Below, one piece after another: positions 53,405 through 62,880 of a stretch of DNA of 64,000 bases; the first letter of the stretch is position 1, and every line of letters starts with the position of its first letter. Both the position numbers and the translations under genes were made by a program. This DNA is from JAYPEY01 sp964519245 (lineage in GTDB: Bacteria; Verrucomicrobiota; Verrucomicrobiia; Limisphaerales; JAYPEY01). The notes beneath the pieces were generated by a model. It made no database searches and was not told where the DNA came from. It worked only from the letters and a program-made list of their open reading frames with translations. The stretch is taken from the NCBI GenBank assembly GCA_964519245.1, contig CAZFLK010000008.1, positions 1 to 64,000 of the forward strand. The letters run 5' to 3'.

Positions 53405-54406
53405 CTATGCAATTGTTTCCCAGCCGCGCGAATCCACAGATTTCAGGGTCGCCAGATTCACCTTCAGGGTCTGGATTCCCTCGGCGAGGGAACAGACCGG
53501 TTCGCCCTCGCCTCCAATCTGATTCAGGAACGAATGGGCCTGATTGATGTAATAATCGTCGCGCTCGGCTTGGTAGGTCTTTTCGACTGTCCAATTTGCT
53601 CCGGGTTCGCTGCAGGACAGCCAACGGTTGGCGGCGGTCTCCCAGCGCGCTGCGCCGCGCTGGCAGATGACTGTGAATGTCGTTTCATTTGGGGGTTGAT
53701 GCTGGTTGACGCTGAAGGAACCCAGGACGTCGCCATGGCGTGTCAGGATGTTCACGGTGTCCTCCACGTCCACGCCTGCCAAGGCCAGATGCGCTGCGTC
53801 GGCGACCAGGCGATCAACCGGGCCGACCAGCCACTCGGCCGCGTTGAGATGATGGGTGACGCAATCCTGGATGGCGCCGCCGCCGCGCGCGCGGTCGGCG
53901 TAGTAGATCGCTTGATAGGCGGGGCGATAAAGCGGGAAATGCTGACCGCTCACCACGGTCAGCTGCAACGGCTTGCCAAAGCGCTCCGACAAGATCGCCG
54001 CCCTCAGGTCGCGGAGCGGCGGCATGCTGCGGAGCGTGTAACCGATGGCCACCTGGATGCCCTTCGCCGTCACGAGGGCATTGAATTGTTCGACCCCCTC
54101 GATCCCCACGCTGAGCGGTTTCTCGATCAACAAGTGCAGGCCGCGCCCGGCCAGGCTCATGGCGATCGGAATGTGGGTGTTGGCGGGAGTGGCGATGACG
54201 GCCGCATCCCAGCGCGGCAAGTCCAACGCCTCCTCCAGGGATGCGTGGCCAACGACCCCATACAGCCCCGCGACCTGGGTCCGTCGCTTGTCCATGGTCT
54301 CGCAGAACGCGACGTCGCAGCGTCCCGTCGCCTGGAAGCACCGCAGATGCCGCTCGCCGATCGAGCCGACGCCGATGACGAGGATGCGGAGATTGTTCGA
54401 GCTCAT
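53405..54406 (-). CDS. Gfo/Idh/MocA-family oxidoreductase
   Basis: A 333 aa cytoplasmic NAD(P)-dependent dehydrogenase. The Rossmann motif is VIGVGSIGERH at the N-terminus, the conserved EKPLSVG occurs at about residue 95, and a typical C-terminal beta-sheet domain follows (GGGAIQDCVTHHLNAAEWL). Members act on sugars, inositol and nucleotide sugars. It leads a two-gene operon with the SDR and is divergent from the YlbF-type gene, with 280 bases between start codons holding their promoters; no further gene was seen there. Confidence 0.9.
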   Translation of the reverse strand: MSSNNLRILVIGVGSIGERHLRCFQATGRCDVAFCETMDKRRTQVAGLYGVVGHASLEEALDLPRWDAAVIATPANTHIPIAMSLAGRGLHLLIEKPLSVGIEGVEQFNALVTAKGIQVAIGYTLRSMPPLRDLRAAILSERFGKPLQLTVVSGQHFPLYRPAYQAIYYADRARGGGAIQDCVTHHLNAAEWLVGPVDRLVADAAHLALAGVDVEDTVNILTRHGDVLGSFSVNQHQPPNETTFTVICQRGAARWETAANRWLSCSEPGANWTVEKTYQAERDDYYINQAHSFLNQIGGEGEPVCSLAEGIQTLKVNLATLKSVDSRGWETIA

Positions 54407-54686
54407 GACAGGGTCAATATCCGACGAGCGGACCGCGATTCAAGGTTTCATGCTAGAGCCGGCCCCCAGTTTTGAAAGGGCGAATGAAGAGAACGCGTTG
54501 GGCGACGGCGATCGAGGCGATGACCTTCTCAGCAATGGAATTCACGCTGAGGAGTTCGCGGCGGAAGCCGGGTCATCAGCGGGGGCGGTCAGACCGTTCA
54601 TCAGAAGGCTTCGCGTCATTCCATCGATAAAAGCGACGAACGGGGCATTGTCAAGGGGAGCAAGGCGCCGCAAAGTCCCATCCGAA

Positions 54687-55094
54687 ATGGAAACTGAAAT
54701 CAAAGATCCGCCGATCGTCGAGAAGACGAAGGAATTGTGCGCCACCCTGCTCGAGCAGCCCGAGGTAAAGACCATCTGCGAGGATATGAACGCCTTCCTC
54801 GCCAACGAGGAGCTGCGCAGCCGCTTCGATGTGCTGACGATGCAGGGCGAGGCCTTGGGTCAGCGGCAGCAGCTGGGCCTTGAAATCGAGCCAGAGGAGT
54901 TCGAGAAGTTCGAGAAGGAGCGGGACGAATGGATGGCGAACGAACTTTCCCAGAAGTTCCTGGAGGCCCAGAAGCGGATGCAGGGACTGCAGGACCAGAT
55001 TCACCAGTACGTTTCCAAGACCTTTGAACTGGGTCGCGTGCCCGAGGTGCACGATATCGACTATCACTGCAACGACTGCGATTGTGGCGGCTGA
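54687..55094 (+). CDS. YlbF-family regulator with a cysteine-rich tail
   Basis: A 135 aa acidic, helical, coiled-coil protein of the YlbF/YmcA (DUF964) type: EKTKELCATLLEQPEVKTIC and EEFEKFEKERDEWMANEL. In Bacillus the YlbF-YmcA-YaaT complex binds iron-sulfur clusters and steers RNase Y. Here the end has the Cys cluster CNDCDCGG, which may hold a cluster, though that is inferred. The frame is open from 54045 but the family likeness begins at the ATG 54687. Confidence 0.7.
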   Translation: METEIKDPPIVEKTKELCATLLEQPEVKTICEDMNAFLANEELRSRFDVLTMQGEALGQRQQLGLEIEPEEFEKFEKERDEWMANELSQKFLEAQKRMQGLQDQIHQYVSKTFELGRVPEVHDIDYHCNDCDCGG

Positions 55095-55181
55095 GGGCGG
55101 GTTTCCCGATTGGCGGCTGAAACCGGGAGACGACAGCGACAACGACAACGCGCCGCCCTCGTCGACGCCGCCCGGGTTCGA

Positions 55182-55799
55182 CTAGGCGTCGGCCTGCTTG
55201 CGTCTGGTCCTGCTCGACCAAATCAGCCAGCCGTGAATCGCCAGCCCGGCCGGCAACATCAGAGCCATCAGCCAGGACGGCCGCGCGCCGGCGTCGATGA
55301 TCACGAAATCCTCGACCAGCCGCGGGTGCAGCGCGACCAATTCGTTCCGGTTGTCGGCGACTTTTTCCCAGCCAAAGCGAATGACGCCTTCAACGTTGCG
55401 CGCGACGATCAACGGCTCGGTGTTGGTCGCGAGATGGGCGTTCAGAGTGTGCGTCACTTCGGCCAGTCCGAGCGCATCGACCCGCAACCGGTAATCATCC
55501 TCCAATCCGGCGACCAAGACATGCACGGGCGCATTGCTGGCGCCGGCCGGATTCAAAGGAATGAGGAACTCGGGCGCGTGGTCGGACTCGACATAGTTGA
55601 AATGGCGGGCGCGCAGCAGATCCAGTTCGGCGTCGGTAAGTCGCAACCATTTATTGTCCGGCCGGTTCCGGTGAAAGTCCGCAAGCGGCGTCTCGGTGAT
55701 CGCGCGTTCGCGAACGGCGAGATAGGCGGCCTGTCCTCCCGCGACCGCCAAACAGATGCCGACCAAGGTCAGAAATCCTCTGAAGGCGTCCGAGCTCAA
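55182..55799 (-). CDS. Membrane protein of unknown function
   Basis: A 205 aa protein with an N-terminal membrane helix (FLTLVGICLAVAGGQAAYLA), a soluble middle, and a C-terminal helix (WLMALMLPAGLAIHGWLIWS) followed by a basic tail RTRRKQADA. I do not recognise the family. Its ATG overlaps the stop of the MBL-fold gene (ATGA), so it is translated with it. Confidence 0.7.
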   Translation of the reverse strand: MSSDAFRGFLTLVGICLAVAGGQAAYLAVRERAITETPLADFHRNRPDNKWLRLTDAELDLLRARHFNYVESDHAPEFLIPLNPAGASNAPVHVLVAGLEDDYRLRVDALGLAEVTHTLNAHLATNTEPLIVARNVEGVIRFGWEKVADNRNELVALHPRLVEDFVIIDAGARPSWLMALMLPAGLAIHGWLIWSSRTRRKQADA

Positions 55800-56620
55800 A
55801 ACGGCAACAGGGACTGCCCTCCGACCGGAGGGGCCTCCTGGAGGACGAAGGTGGGGTTGGGCGTATCCTGGGCGGTCGACTCGATCTCCACATGGTTTGC
55901 ATCCGCCCGCTGCAACCCCGCCTCGATCGCCCTTCTCGCGTGCTCGGGCGAATTGCAGTCCCGGCTCAAATGGACCAGGTAGACGCGACGCAGATCGGGC
56001 GTGACCGCCTGCTCGAGCAACTCGGCCGCCGCGTCATTGGAAAGGTGACCGTGCCGGCTGAGAATGCGCTGCTTGATGCTCCAGGGGCGCTTCGTGTCGC
56101 GCTCCAGAAGCTCCTGGTCGTAATTGCACTCGAGCAGCAAGACATGGGCCTGCCGGGCCCGCTCGATGACGGAACGCGTGGCGTGTCCCAAATCCGTCAG
56201 CACGCCGATGTTTCCCACTCGCGTCCGCAACAGGAAACCCACCGGATCGTAGGCGTCGTGAGGCACGCTGAAGTTCTCCACTTCGATGTCGCCGATCTCA
56301 AACCTGGCCCCCTCGTTGAAAATGCGGAAATCCAGCGGATCCTTCACCTGTCCCTCAATGGCCTCCCTGGTCAATCGATTGCAATAGACCGGAATCTGAA
56401 GTTTGGCCGCGATGGTTCCCAAGCCTTGCGTATGGTCGCTGTGTTCATGGGAGATCAGGATGCCGTCCAGCCGCTCGGGGGTGCGGCCGATGGACTCCAG
56501 CCGCTTCCGGATCTGGCGCCCGCTGAACCCGGCGTCAATCAGGATGCGGGTTTCATCGGTTTCCAGGTAGGAGCAGTTCCCCGCGGAACCGCTGCCAAGC
56601 ATGGTGAAGCGGACAGGCAT
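55796..56620 (-). CDS. MBL-fold metallohydrolase, YycJ/WalJ-like
   Basis: A 274 aa metallo-beta-lactamase-fold enzyme. The zinc motif is SHEHSDH (about residues 54-60), with FSVPHDAYDP, VLTDLGHAT and SRHGHLSNDAAAE giving later ligands; MLGSGSAGNC opens the protein. This is the YycJ-type group, an exonuclease-like protein acting in DNA repair or cell-wall control in Firmicutes; role here unknown. The frame opens as far as 56785, overlapping the DUF900 gene, but the family start is at 56620. Confidence 0.85.
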   Translation of the reverse strand: MPVRFTMLGSGSAGNCSYLETDETRILIDAGFSGRQIRKRLESIGRTPERLDGILISHEHSDHTQGLGTIAAKLQIPVYCNRLTREAIEGQVKDPLDFRIFNEGARFEIGDIEVENFSVPHDAYDPVGFLLRTRVGNIGVLTDLGHATRSVIERARQAHVLLLECNYDQELLERDTKRPWSIKQRILSRHGHLSNDAAAELLEQAVTPDLRRVYLVHLSRDCNSPEHARRAIEAGLQRADANHVEIESTAQDTPNPTFVLQEAPPVGGQSLLPF

Positions 56621-56781
56621 CGGGGCACGATATTCACCGGTCAAAACCGTCGCAACCGTTTTCGGAAAACCGGGCGCATTCCGGGCGTTGTCGAATGTCC
56701 CTGCACCCTCGCGACCGGACGCCGGCGCATCGATGCGGGCGGTTGGTTTCGTGGGTGGCGGCTGCGTGGGTTGGCACAGGA

Positions 56782-57756
56782 TCATTCCCTCAGGATGCTC
56801 GTCCGGCGAAATTCATCATCCGGGTAGACCCTGCCGGAAAGCAACGCCTGGAAGATGTGTCGGAAGACGACCCCGGGCTGGCCGGCGGTCCGTCCGGATC
56901 GGAAGTAGGAGTGTCCCTTGAGCTTGTCGTAGAGATTGTTGATGTCGTCGCAATCCACCGAGAAGACGTTCTTCGGCACGACGTCCATGTCCTCCGGCCC
57001 CGAGTGCCCGAGGCGTCGGGAGGCAATCTTGTTCTTCAGATTGGCCGCCTTGCTGGCCCGGAGCGCCAGATCGTCCGACGCATGATAGACCACCACGTTG
57101 CGCGCGGACCGACAGATGTGGACGCCCTCCTTCCCCGGCTCCAGGGACTCATTCACGATGTCCGCGGCGATCAGAAATGCGTTGCGAAACAACAGGGGCA
57201 CACCATCCGCCAGATCGTAGCGGTTCCAGGTTGCAAGCGTCTCCCGCAGGACGCGATTGCCCATCGAGTGCGCCAGGATGTTCAATCGTTTCAGGCAGGG
57301 ATAGGCCTGGGGATTGTATTTCGCGGAATTGCGCCAGTTCAGGAACTTCTGGAACACGCGCGCAAACGCAAAGGCGCTTTGGTCCGCCGCCTTCTGGTCG
57401 TCCCAGTAGTCTTTGACGATGCCCATGTCGTTGTCGCAGGGCCAGATGAGTGGAACGACCAGAATCTCCTTCGGCTTCTCCAGGTCGCAAAGTTCCTGAA
57501 ACTCGCCCGCCGCTTGAAATACATCTTCCGGCAGGTTTGAGAATCCGTGCAGGTAAACCAAGATCTGGCAGCGGTCCGACTCTTTCAGTCGGCGTAGCAA
57601 CTCCAGGCTGCCGATCTCCGTGCAGGTCGCGTCGGCGTTCCGTTCGCAGAAGAAGACGGAATTGCTGGCGGCGTTGTTGTCGAGGTCGAACTGGAACGCG
57701 CGTCCAGCCCGGGTGCGAATGCTTTGTTTCGGGAATCGATTGGTGATGAACAACAT
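56782..57756 (-). CDS. Alpha/beta hydrolase (DUF900)
   Basis: A 324 aa protein with the DUF900 alpha/beta hydrolase signature: oxyanion strand VYLHGFSNLPED, nucleophile LAHSMGNRVL (about residue 167), a catalytic Asp region VVVYHASDDLALR, and a C-terminal His in FRHIFQALL. No signal peptide, so probably cytoplasmic. Substrate unknown. It lies 265 bases after lnt, across a palindrome relic. Confidence 0.78.
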   Translation of the reverse strand: MLFITNRFPKQSIRTRAGRAFQFDLDNNAASNSVFFCERNADATCTEIGSLELLRRLKESDRCQILVYLHGFSNLPEDVFQAAGEFQELCDLEKPKEILVVPLIWPCDNDMGIVKDYWDDQKAADQSAFAFARVFQKFLNWRNSAKYNPQAYPCLKRLNILAHSMGNRVLRETLATWNRYDLADGVPLLFRNAFLIAADIVNESLEPGKEGVHICRSARNVVVYHASDDLALRASKAANLKNKIASRRLGHSGPEDMDVVPKNVFSVDCDDINNLYDKLKGHSYFRSGRTAGQPGVVFRHIFQALLSGRVYPDDEFRRTSILRE

Positions 57757-57840
57757 GGATCAGGAGACGTACAGTGTGGATCGTCAGTGATTCCCTCCGG
57801 GGTCTTGTATGCCCGCTGACCGGCGGGCTGTAAAGTCGAT

Positions 57841-57923
57841 TGGAACGCGCGGACGCCGGGATCCGATCCCTTGACGGTAGGGTCAGCGATCTCAGAGGCT
57901 GGAGAGCGGGCATCCGTGTCCGC
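57841..57923. repeat. Degenerate GGAGCGC-family palindrome
   Basis: GGAGAGCGGGCATCCGTGTC at 57901-57920 differs from the left arm at 18930 at a few positions, and GCGCGGAC near 57847-57854 resembles the other arm, in reversed order. The elements are decayed. The rest of the gap 57757-58021 holds no recognised gene. Confidence 0.45.
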
Positions 57924-58021
57924 GGGTTGGTATGCGCGGGTCTTCCGGCTTCGATGAAGGAGCGCTTGGGACGGTGTCGTCCCTGCGCGGCCAGCCGGGG
58001 GTGAATCGGCCCCGATCCCGC

Positions 58022-59731
58022 CTAGATTGCGAAAGACCTGCGCCTCAGGAGCGCTTGACCGGTCAGGCTCAGGCTCACCAGAACACAGCCCCAGCCGAAC
58101 CAGTCGCCATGGCGGTTGTAGAAGGTTCTGGACGGCCAGGATGCAGGGCGTTGGAGCGGCATCTTCACGAGCTTGTAGCCGGCGGCATACTCGCTGCGCT
58201 CGTCGGTGTAGCGGGTCCCTCGCAGGATGCCGAACTCATCGACCCAACAGCTGATGCCGTTGTTGGCGCAGCGGATGATCGGGACGCCGTTCTCTACGGC
58301 CCGGAAGGCGGCATTGGCGGCGTGCTGCCACTGTTGGGAACTGGCCCCGAACCAACCGTCGTTGGTGACATTCAAGAGAAAGTCGGTGTGCTCATCGACG
58401 TGTTCGCGGGCGAGGTCGGGGAAGATGTCCTCGAAGCAGATCAACGGTCCAATGCGCAGCTTGCGGGGTCGGCGCAATTCCAGCCAGACGGGTTCCGTGC
58501 CCGGAGTGAAGCCATTGCCGACCGGGGAGAACATCTTGAGAAACGGGAGCCAGCGGGACAATGGCACATATTCGCCGAACATGACCAAGCGGCGTTTGTC
58601 GTACTTGGCGGTGAGTTTTCCCTCCGGGGAGACCGCGAAGGCGCTGTTGTGGAAAAGGGGATCACTTTCGCCCTCCGGACCTTTGCCTGGTTCCGCGTCC
58701 TCGGCCCCGATCAGCAGCCAGACCTGGTGACGCGCCGCCAATTTCGTGACGCGGGCGTAGGTTTCCTCGTCGTAGCGCAACAACTTCGGCAGGGCGGCTT
58801 CGGGCCAGACGACAATGTCCGGTTTCTCCGCCATGGCCCGTTCGGTGAGGTCGAGGATGGTCTTGAACGCCTCTTGATTCTCTTCCTCGTCCCATTTCAC
58901 CGTTTGGGGGATGCTGGGTTGGATGAGGGCCAGGCGTAGCGCGTCGCGCCTTTCATCGGGGGAAGCCGTCCGGGAAACATTGGCGCGGGAGACGCCGAAA
59001 AGGACTGCGGCGGTGACGAGCAGGGCAGGCGCCCCCAGCTCCGCCGCCCAGACCCAGTGTTTGGCCGGGCGATGAACCAGCAACAAAACGGAGGCCGCAA
59101 TGCCGCAGGCGAACCAGACAACCAGGAAGGACACGCCATAGACGCCCGTGATCGAGGCGATCTGGATGACCGGTGTCAGTTGCTGTTGGGAGACGCCGAG
59201 CAGCAGGAAGGGAAATCCGGTCAGGGCGCGGGCCATGACCATCTCCAGCGCAATCCAGGCAATTGCGCAGGTCAACAGCCAGCGCGCGCGCGTCGACCAA
59301 GGCGTGGCAAAAACCCTCGCAACCTGCGTCTTAAGACCCGGCCCGGATGGCGAATCGTCCACGTTCTTCATACCTCCCGGAAAAATTCTCCAGCACAGCC
59401 ACAGCCAGATTGCCGGATAGAGGGCGAGATAGGATGCCAGCGCGGCCCAACCGACATAGGGCGTCACCGGGTAAGGAATGAAACGCAACCAATGGACGGC
59501 GGGGATGTAGAAGCCCATGCCGCCCGCAAAACCGATCAGGAATCGCTCTCGGCCGGTCTGCCCCATGCCGCAGAGAAGCCAGATCCCAGGCGCAATCCAA
59601 GCCAGGCCCGACCAGTTGAACGGCTGGAAGGAGGCGGCCAATGCGATTCCCGCCACCGCCGCCATGCCTGCGCGCTTGCGCAAGCTGGACGCGGAACTTG
59701 ATGGGTTCTGAAGGGATTCAGGCTGGGCCAT
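58022..59731 (-). CDS. lnt: Apolipoprotein N-acyltransferase
   Basis: A 569 aa inner-membrane enzyme that adds the third acyl chain to lipoproteins. Five or more membrane helices (SGLAWIAPGIWLLCGM, LASYLALYPAIWLWLCW, GVSFLVVWFACGIAASVLLL) precede a nitrilase-fold domain with catalytic Glu in VVWPEAALPKLL, Lys in KYDKRRLVMFGEY, and Cys in LICFEDIFPD. A last helix is near the C-terminus (FGWGCVLVSLSLTGQALL). I prefer ATG 59731; the frame is open to 59881. It supports lipoproteins such as the efflux adaptor. Confidence 0.92.
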   Translation of the reverse strand: MAQPESLQNPSSSASSLRKRAGMAAVAGIALAASFQPFNWSGLAWIAPGIWLLCGMGQTGRERFLIGFAGGMGFYIPAVHWLRFIPYPVTPYVGWAALASYLALYPAIWLWLCWRIFPGGMKNVDDSPSGPGLKTQVARVFATPWSTRARWLLTCAIAWIALEMVMARALTGFPFLLLGVSQQQLTPVIQIASITGVYGVSFLVVWFACGIAASVLLLVHRPAKHWVWAAELGAPALLVTAAVLFGVSRANVSRTASPDERRDALRLALIQPSIPQTVKWDEEENQEAFKTILDLTERAMAEKPDIVVWPEAALPKLLRYDEETYARVTKLAARHQVWLLIGAEDAEPGKGPEGESDPLFHNSAFAVSPEGKLTAKYDKRRLVMFGEYVPLSRWLPFLKMFSPVGNGFTPGTEPVWLELRRPRKLRIGPLICFEDIFPDLAREHVDEHTDFLLNVTNDGWFGASSQQWQHAANAAFRAVENGVPIIRCANNGISCWVDEFGILRGTRYTDERSEYAAGYKLVKMPLQRPASWPSRTFYNRHGDWFGWGCVLVSLSLTGQALLRRRSFAI

Positions 59732-59929
59732 GACGCTTTCCGGAGCTTGCCCGCTCGGTTTTCCCGGGCGCAACTGAAAACCGAACACCCACCAGTGATC
59801 AACCCGGGCAGTCCTTAAAACCCGCAAATTCGCCGGTTCTTCCCCATTGTGAGTAAGTCGTGAATAGCCCTCGGCGCCCAATTCTAATATTCATTCTTGA
59901 CGCCTCAATTCAAGCTGATCTAGCAGGCC

Positions 59930-60180
59930 GGATCCTGATTCCGGATTCGACTTCGGACAAGGCCTTGAATGATACTCTTATACTATCCTAAACTGTTTAT
60001 TACCAATAGTTTAAGAAATATTTGGCTTTCTATTCAAGAAGCCAATCAATTCACTTTTTGGCTGGATGTGAGAACATTTTTGTCCATTTTTTGGTCGGCG
60101 CCAACAGGGTTACGACCGCTCCAATTCGATGGGTGAATAAAAATTGGGAAATGGGACTAAAACGTTAAAGTGGCCAAAAT
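59930..60180. other. AT-rich intergenic stretch upstream of lnt
   Basis: About 250 bases much richer in A and T than the rest of the window. It holds hairpins TAAACT/AGTTTA (59989-60013) and TTGGCTT/AAGCCAA (60022-60045). The interval 59732-60283 has no protein gene that I can support. It may hold the lnt promoter, a small RNA, or a foreign scrap. Confidence 0.45.
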
Positions 60181-60283
60181 GAGCCATACAACGCGATGTC
60201 GCATTTGGATAACCGATTGGGAGGCGATTCCGACGATGCCAGAGGCCTCGAGGACAGATGTTGCGGCACGGACCGGCTGCCGA

Positions 60284-61465
60284 TCAGCGGTTCAATCCAT
60301 CGACGAACTTGGCCATGCGTTCGACGGCCTTTTCGATCTCATTCATGGACGCGGCGAAGCAGCAGCGAAGGAAGCCCTCACCGGCCGCTCCGAAGGCTGT
60401 TCCCGGCACGCAAGCGACGTTCTGTTGCTCCAGGAGTTGCACGGCGAACTCGCTTGAGGTCAAACCGGTGGATTCGATGCAGGGGAAGGCGTAGAAGGAT
60501 CCGCGAGGCAGATGGCAGGTCAGCCCCATGTCGTTGAACGCTTTGACGATGAAATTGCGGCGCAGACGAAAGGCGTCGCGCATCTCGGCCTTGTCGGATT
60601 CTCCGTTGCGCAGGGCCTCGATGGCGGCGTCCTGGGCGATGATGCTTGCGCAGAGCATGGAGTATTGATGGATCCGGGTCATGGCGCCGACCAGGCTTTC
60701 GGGTCCGCAGGCGTAGCCAATGCGGAATCCGGTCATGGCGTAGGCCTTGGAGAAACCGTGGAGGAAGATGGTCCGCTCCCGCATGCCGTCGAGGGAAGCG
60801 ATGCTGGTGTGATCGCCCTCGAAGGTGAGTTCGGAATAGATCTCGTCCGTGATGACCAGCAGGTTGTGGCGGAGCACGACGTCGGCGATCTTCTGGAGCT
60901 CCCCGCGCGTCATGGTTCCGCCGGTCGGGTTGGTGGGAAAGTTGAGGATCAGGACCTTGGACTTCGGCGTCACGACGGCCTCGATGGCTTCGGCGGTCAC
61001 GGCGAACTCGGTTTCGGCCGTGCAATTCACCGCGACCGGCTTGCCGTGCGTCAACGCGATGCTTGGCGAATAACTCACGTAGCAGGGTTCGTGAAAGATC
61101 ACCTCGTCGCCTGGGTTCACAAGGGCCCGCAAGGCCAGATCCATGGCTTCGCTAACGCCGACGGTCACCAGGATCTCGTTCTGCACGGCGTAGCGTACGC
61201 CGAATTCGCGGTCCACGTAATCAGAGATTTCCTCGCGCAGCCGGGGCAGACCGAGATTCGAGGTGTAGCTGGTGCGCCCCCGCTCCAGCGCGTAGATGGC
61301 TGCCTCCCGAATGTTCCACGGAGTGACAAAATCGGGTTCGCCGACGCCGAGCGAAATAACGCCCGGCTGGCCCTGCACGAGCTCAAAGAACGCGCGGATG
61401 CCCGACGGCGGAATGGCCGCGACGTGCGAGGCGATGAACTCATCTGGATTGAAGGAGTTGGCCAT
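60284..61465 (-). CDS. PLP-dependent aminotransferase, class I/II
   Basis: A 393 aa cytoplasmic fold-type I enzyme. GEPDFVTPWNIREAA opens the substrate region, LNFPTNPTGGTMT and ITDEIYSELTF hold the Asn and Asp/Tyr PLP contacts, and the Schiff-base lysine is in GFSKAYAMTGFRIGY. The pattern fits aspartate/branched-type aminotransferases of the PatA/AspC kind. The frame continues upstream to 62092 over the clpX gene, but family likeness begins at ATG 61465 (MANSFNPDEF). It follows clpX by 101 bases, same strand. Confidence 0.92.
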   Translation of the reverse strand: MANSFNPDEFIASHVAAIPPSGIRAFFELVQGQPGVISLGVGEPDFVTPWNIREAAIYALERGRTSYTSNLGLPRLREEISDYVDREFGVRYAVQNEILVTVGVSEAMDLALRALVNPGDEVIFHEPCYVSYSPSIALTHGKPVAVNCTAETEFAVTAEAIEAVVTPKSKVLILNFPTNPTGGTMTRGELQKIADVVLRHNLLVITDEIYSELTFEGDHTSIASLDGMRERTIFLHGFSKAYAMTGFRIGYACGPESLVGAMTRIHQYSMLCASIIAQDAAIEALRNGESDKAEMRDAFRLRRNFIVKAFNDMGLTCHLPRGSFYAFPCIESTGLTSSEFAVQLLEQQNVACVPGTAFGAAGEGFLRCCFAASMNEIEKAVERMAKFVDGLNR

Positions 61466-61566
61466 GGTGGATACGGAAACGGGGATGAAAACGGAATCAG
61501 GGGCAATAGCGAATCCAAAATCCGAATTTTGCGACTCGGATGGGCGGACTCCCGGAAGGAACCCGC

Positions 61567-62865
61567 CTAGGCGGCGGCCTGGTCGGCCTTGCGGCGGATA
61601 AGGGGTTTGGCTTCGCCTTTGACGACGGCGCGGGTGATCTTGACGCCGGCAATGTCCTCGCTGCCCGGAATCTCGTACATGACGTCGAGCATCAGGCGTT
61701 CGATGACGCCGCGCAAGGCGCGCGCGCCGGTGCCCTTCTTGATGGCCTGGTCGGCCAACTCTTCCAACGCGCCCCGGGTGAAATCGAGCCCCACGCCTTC
61801 CATCGCCATGAGCTTGGCAAACTGCTTGGTGAGGGCGTGCCGGGTTTCGGTCATCACCTGGATCAGCTGTTCGCGGTTGAGCTCCTTCAGAACGGTCGTC
61901 ATCGGGAGTCGGCCGATGAATTCCGGAATGAAGCCATAGGCCAACATATCCTCGGGCTCGACCTTGGCGATGATCTCCCAGATATCGGGAACCTGGTGGG
62001 CGTCGGCGCTCTTGGCGGCGTCGAAACCGATGACGCGGTCGCCGAGTCGGCGCTGAATGATCTTGTGCAGATCGACGAACGCGCCGCCGCAAATGAAGAG
62101 GATATTCCGCGTGTCGATGCGGATGTACTCTTGTTGCGGGTGCTTGCGTCCGCCCTGGGGGGGCACATTGCAGATCGTGCCCTCCATGATCTTCAGCAAG
62201 GCCTGCTGGACCCCCTCGCCGGAGACGTCCCGAGTGATGGAAACGTTGTCCGTGCGACGGGAGATCTTGTCGATCTCGTCAATGTAGATGATGCCCATCT
62301 CGGCGCGCTTGACGTCATAGTCGCAGGCTTGGAGGAGGCGGAGGATGATATTCTCCACATCCTCGCCCACGTAGCCCGCCTCGGTCAGCGCCGTGGCGTC
62401 GGAAATGGCGAAGGGGACGTCGATGATTTTGGCGAGGGTGCGCGCAAGCAACGTCTTGCCGCAACCGGTGGGGCCCAGCAGAAGAATGTTGCTCTTCTCG
62501 ATCTCGATCTCGTCCTCGTCCTGCGCGGGCGGGAAACTCTGATTCCCGCCGCCGGCGCCAAAGCTCGCACTCGAGTGGAGGAGTCGCTTGTAATGATTGT
62601 GAACGGCGACGGCCAAGGTCTTCTTGGCGTGATCCTGACCGATGCAGACCTCGTCCAGTTGTTCCTTGATCTCGACGGGCCGGGGCACGCGCAGTTTGGC
62701 GTCGGTCTTGACCTTCTTCTCGTCGGCCTCCTTGTCGAGGACGCCCTTGCAGATGGTGATGCAGCTGTCGCAGATGTAGACTCCCGGACCTGCAATCAGC
62801 TTCTTCACTTCCGAGTGCGACTTGCCGCAGAAGCTGCAGAGCGTGAGATTGGTCGGGCGGGCCAT
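61567..62865 (-). CDS. clpX: ATP-dependent Clp protease ATPase subunit ClpX
   Basis: A 432 aa AAA+ unfoldase that feeds proteins to ClpP. The N-terminal zinc-binding domain has Cys10, Cys13, Cys32 and Cys35 (LCSFCGKSH ... YICDSC). Walker A is GPTGCGKTLLA, Walker B IIYIDEIDKI, and the C-terminal ATPase small domain has the expected ALRGVIE. Length and layout are ordinary. It starts 15 bases after clpP, so clpP and clpX form an operon. Confidence 0.97.
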   Translation of the reverse strand: MARPTNLTLCSFCGKSHSEVKKLIAGPGVYICDSCITICKGVLDKEADEKKVKTDAKLRVPRPVEIKEQLDEVCIGQDHAKKTLAVAVHNHYKRLLHSSASFGAGGGNQSFPPAQDEDEIEIEKSNILLLGPTGCGKTLLARTLAKIIDVPFAISDATALTEAGYVGEDVENIILRLLQACDYDVKRAEMGIIYIDEIDKISRRTDNVSITRDVSGEGVQQALLKIMEGTICNVPPQGGRKHPQQEYIRIDTRNILFICGGAFVDLHKIIQRRLGDRVIGFDAAKSADAHQVPDIWEIIAKVEPEDMLAYGFIPEFIGRLPMTTVLKELNREQLIQVMTETRHALTKQFAKLMAMEGVGLDFTRGALEELADQAIKKGTGARALRGVIERLMLDVMYEIPGSEDIAGVKITRAVVKGEAKPLIRRKADQAAA

Positions 62866-62880
62866 GGGGCGACGGGGTTG

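Noticed and set aside
53990..54475. Plus-strand frame 52991-54475
   Set aside because: Shadow of the SDR and Gfo/Idh/MocA genes.
54045..54686. Upstream extension of the YlbF-type frame
   Set aside because: Antisense to the Gfo/Idh/MocA gene, then divergent promoter DNA; homology starts at 54687.
61466..62092. Upstream extension of the aminotransferase frame
   Set aside because: It overlaps clpX in another frame and has no aminotransferase likeness; ATG 61465 is the family start.
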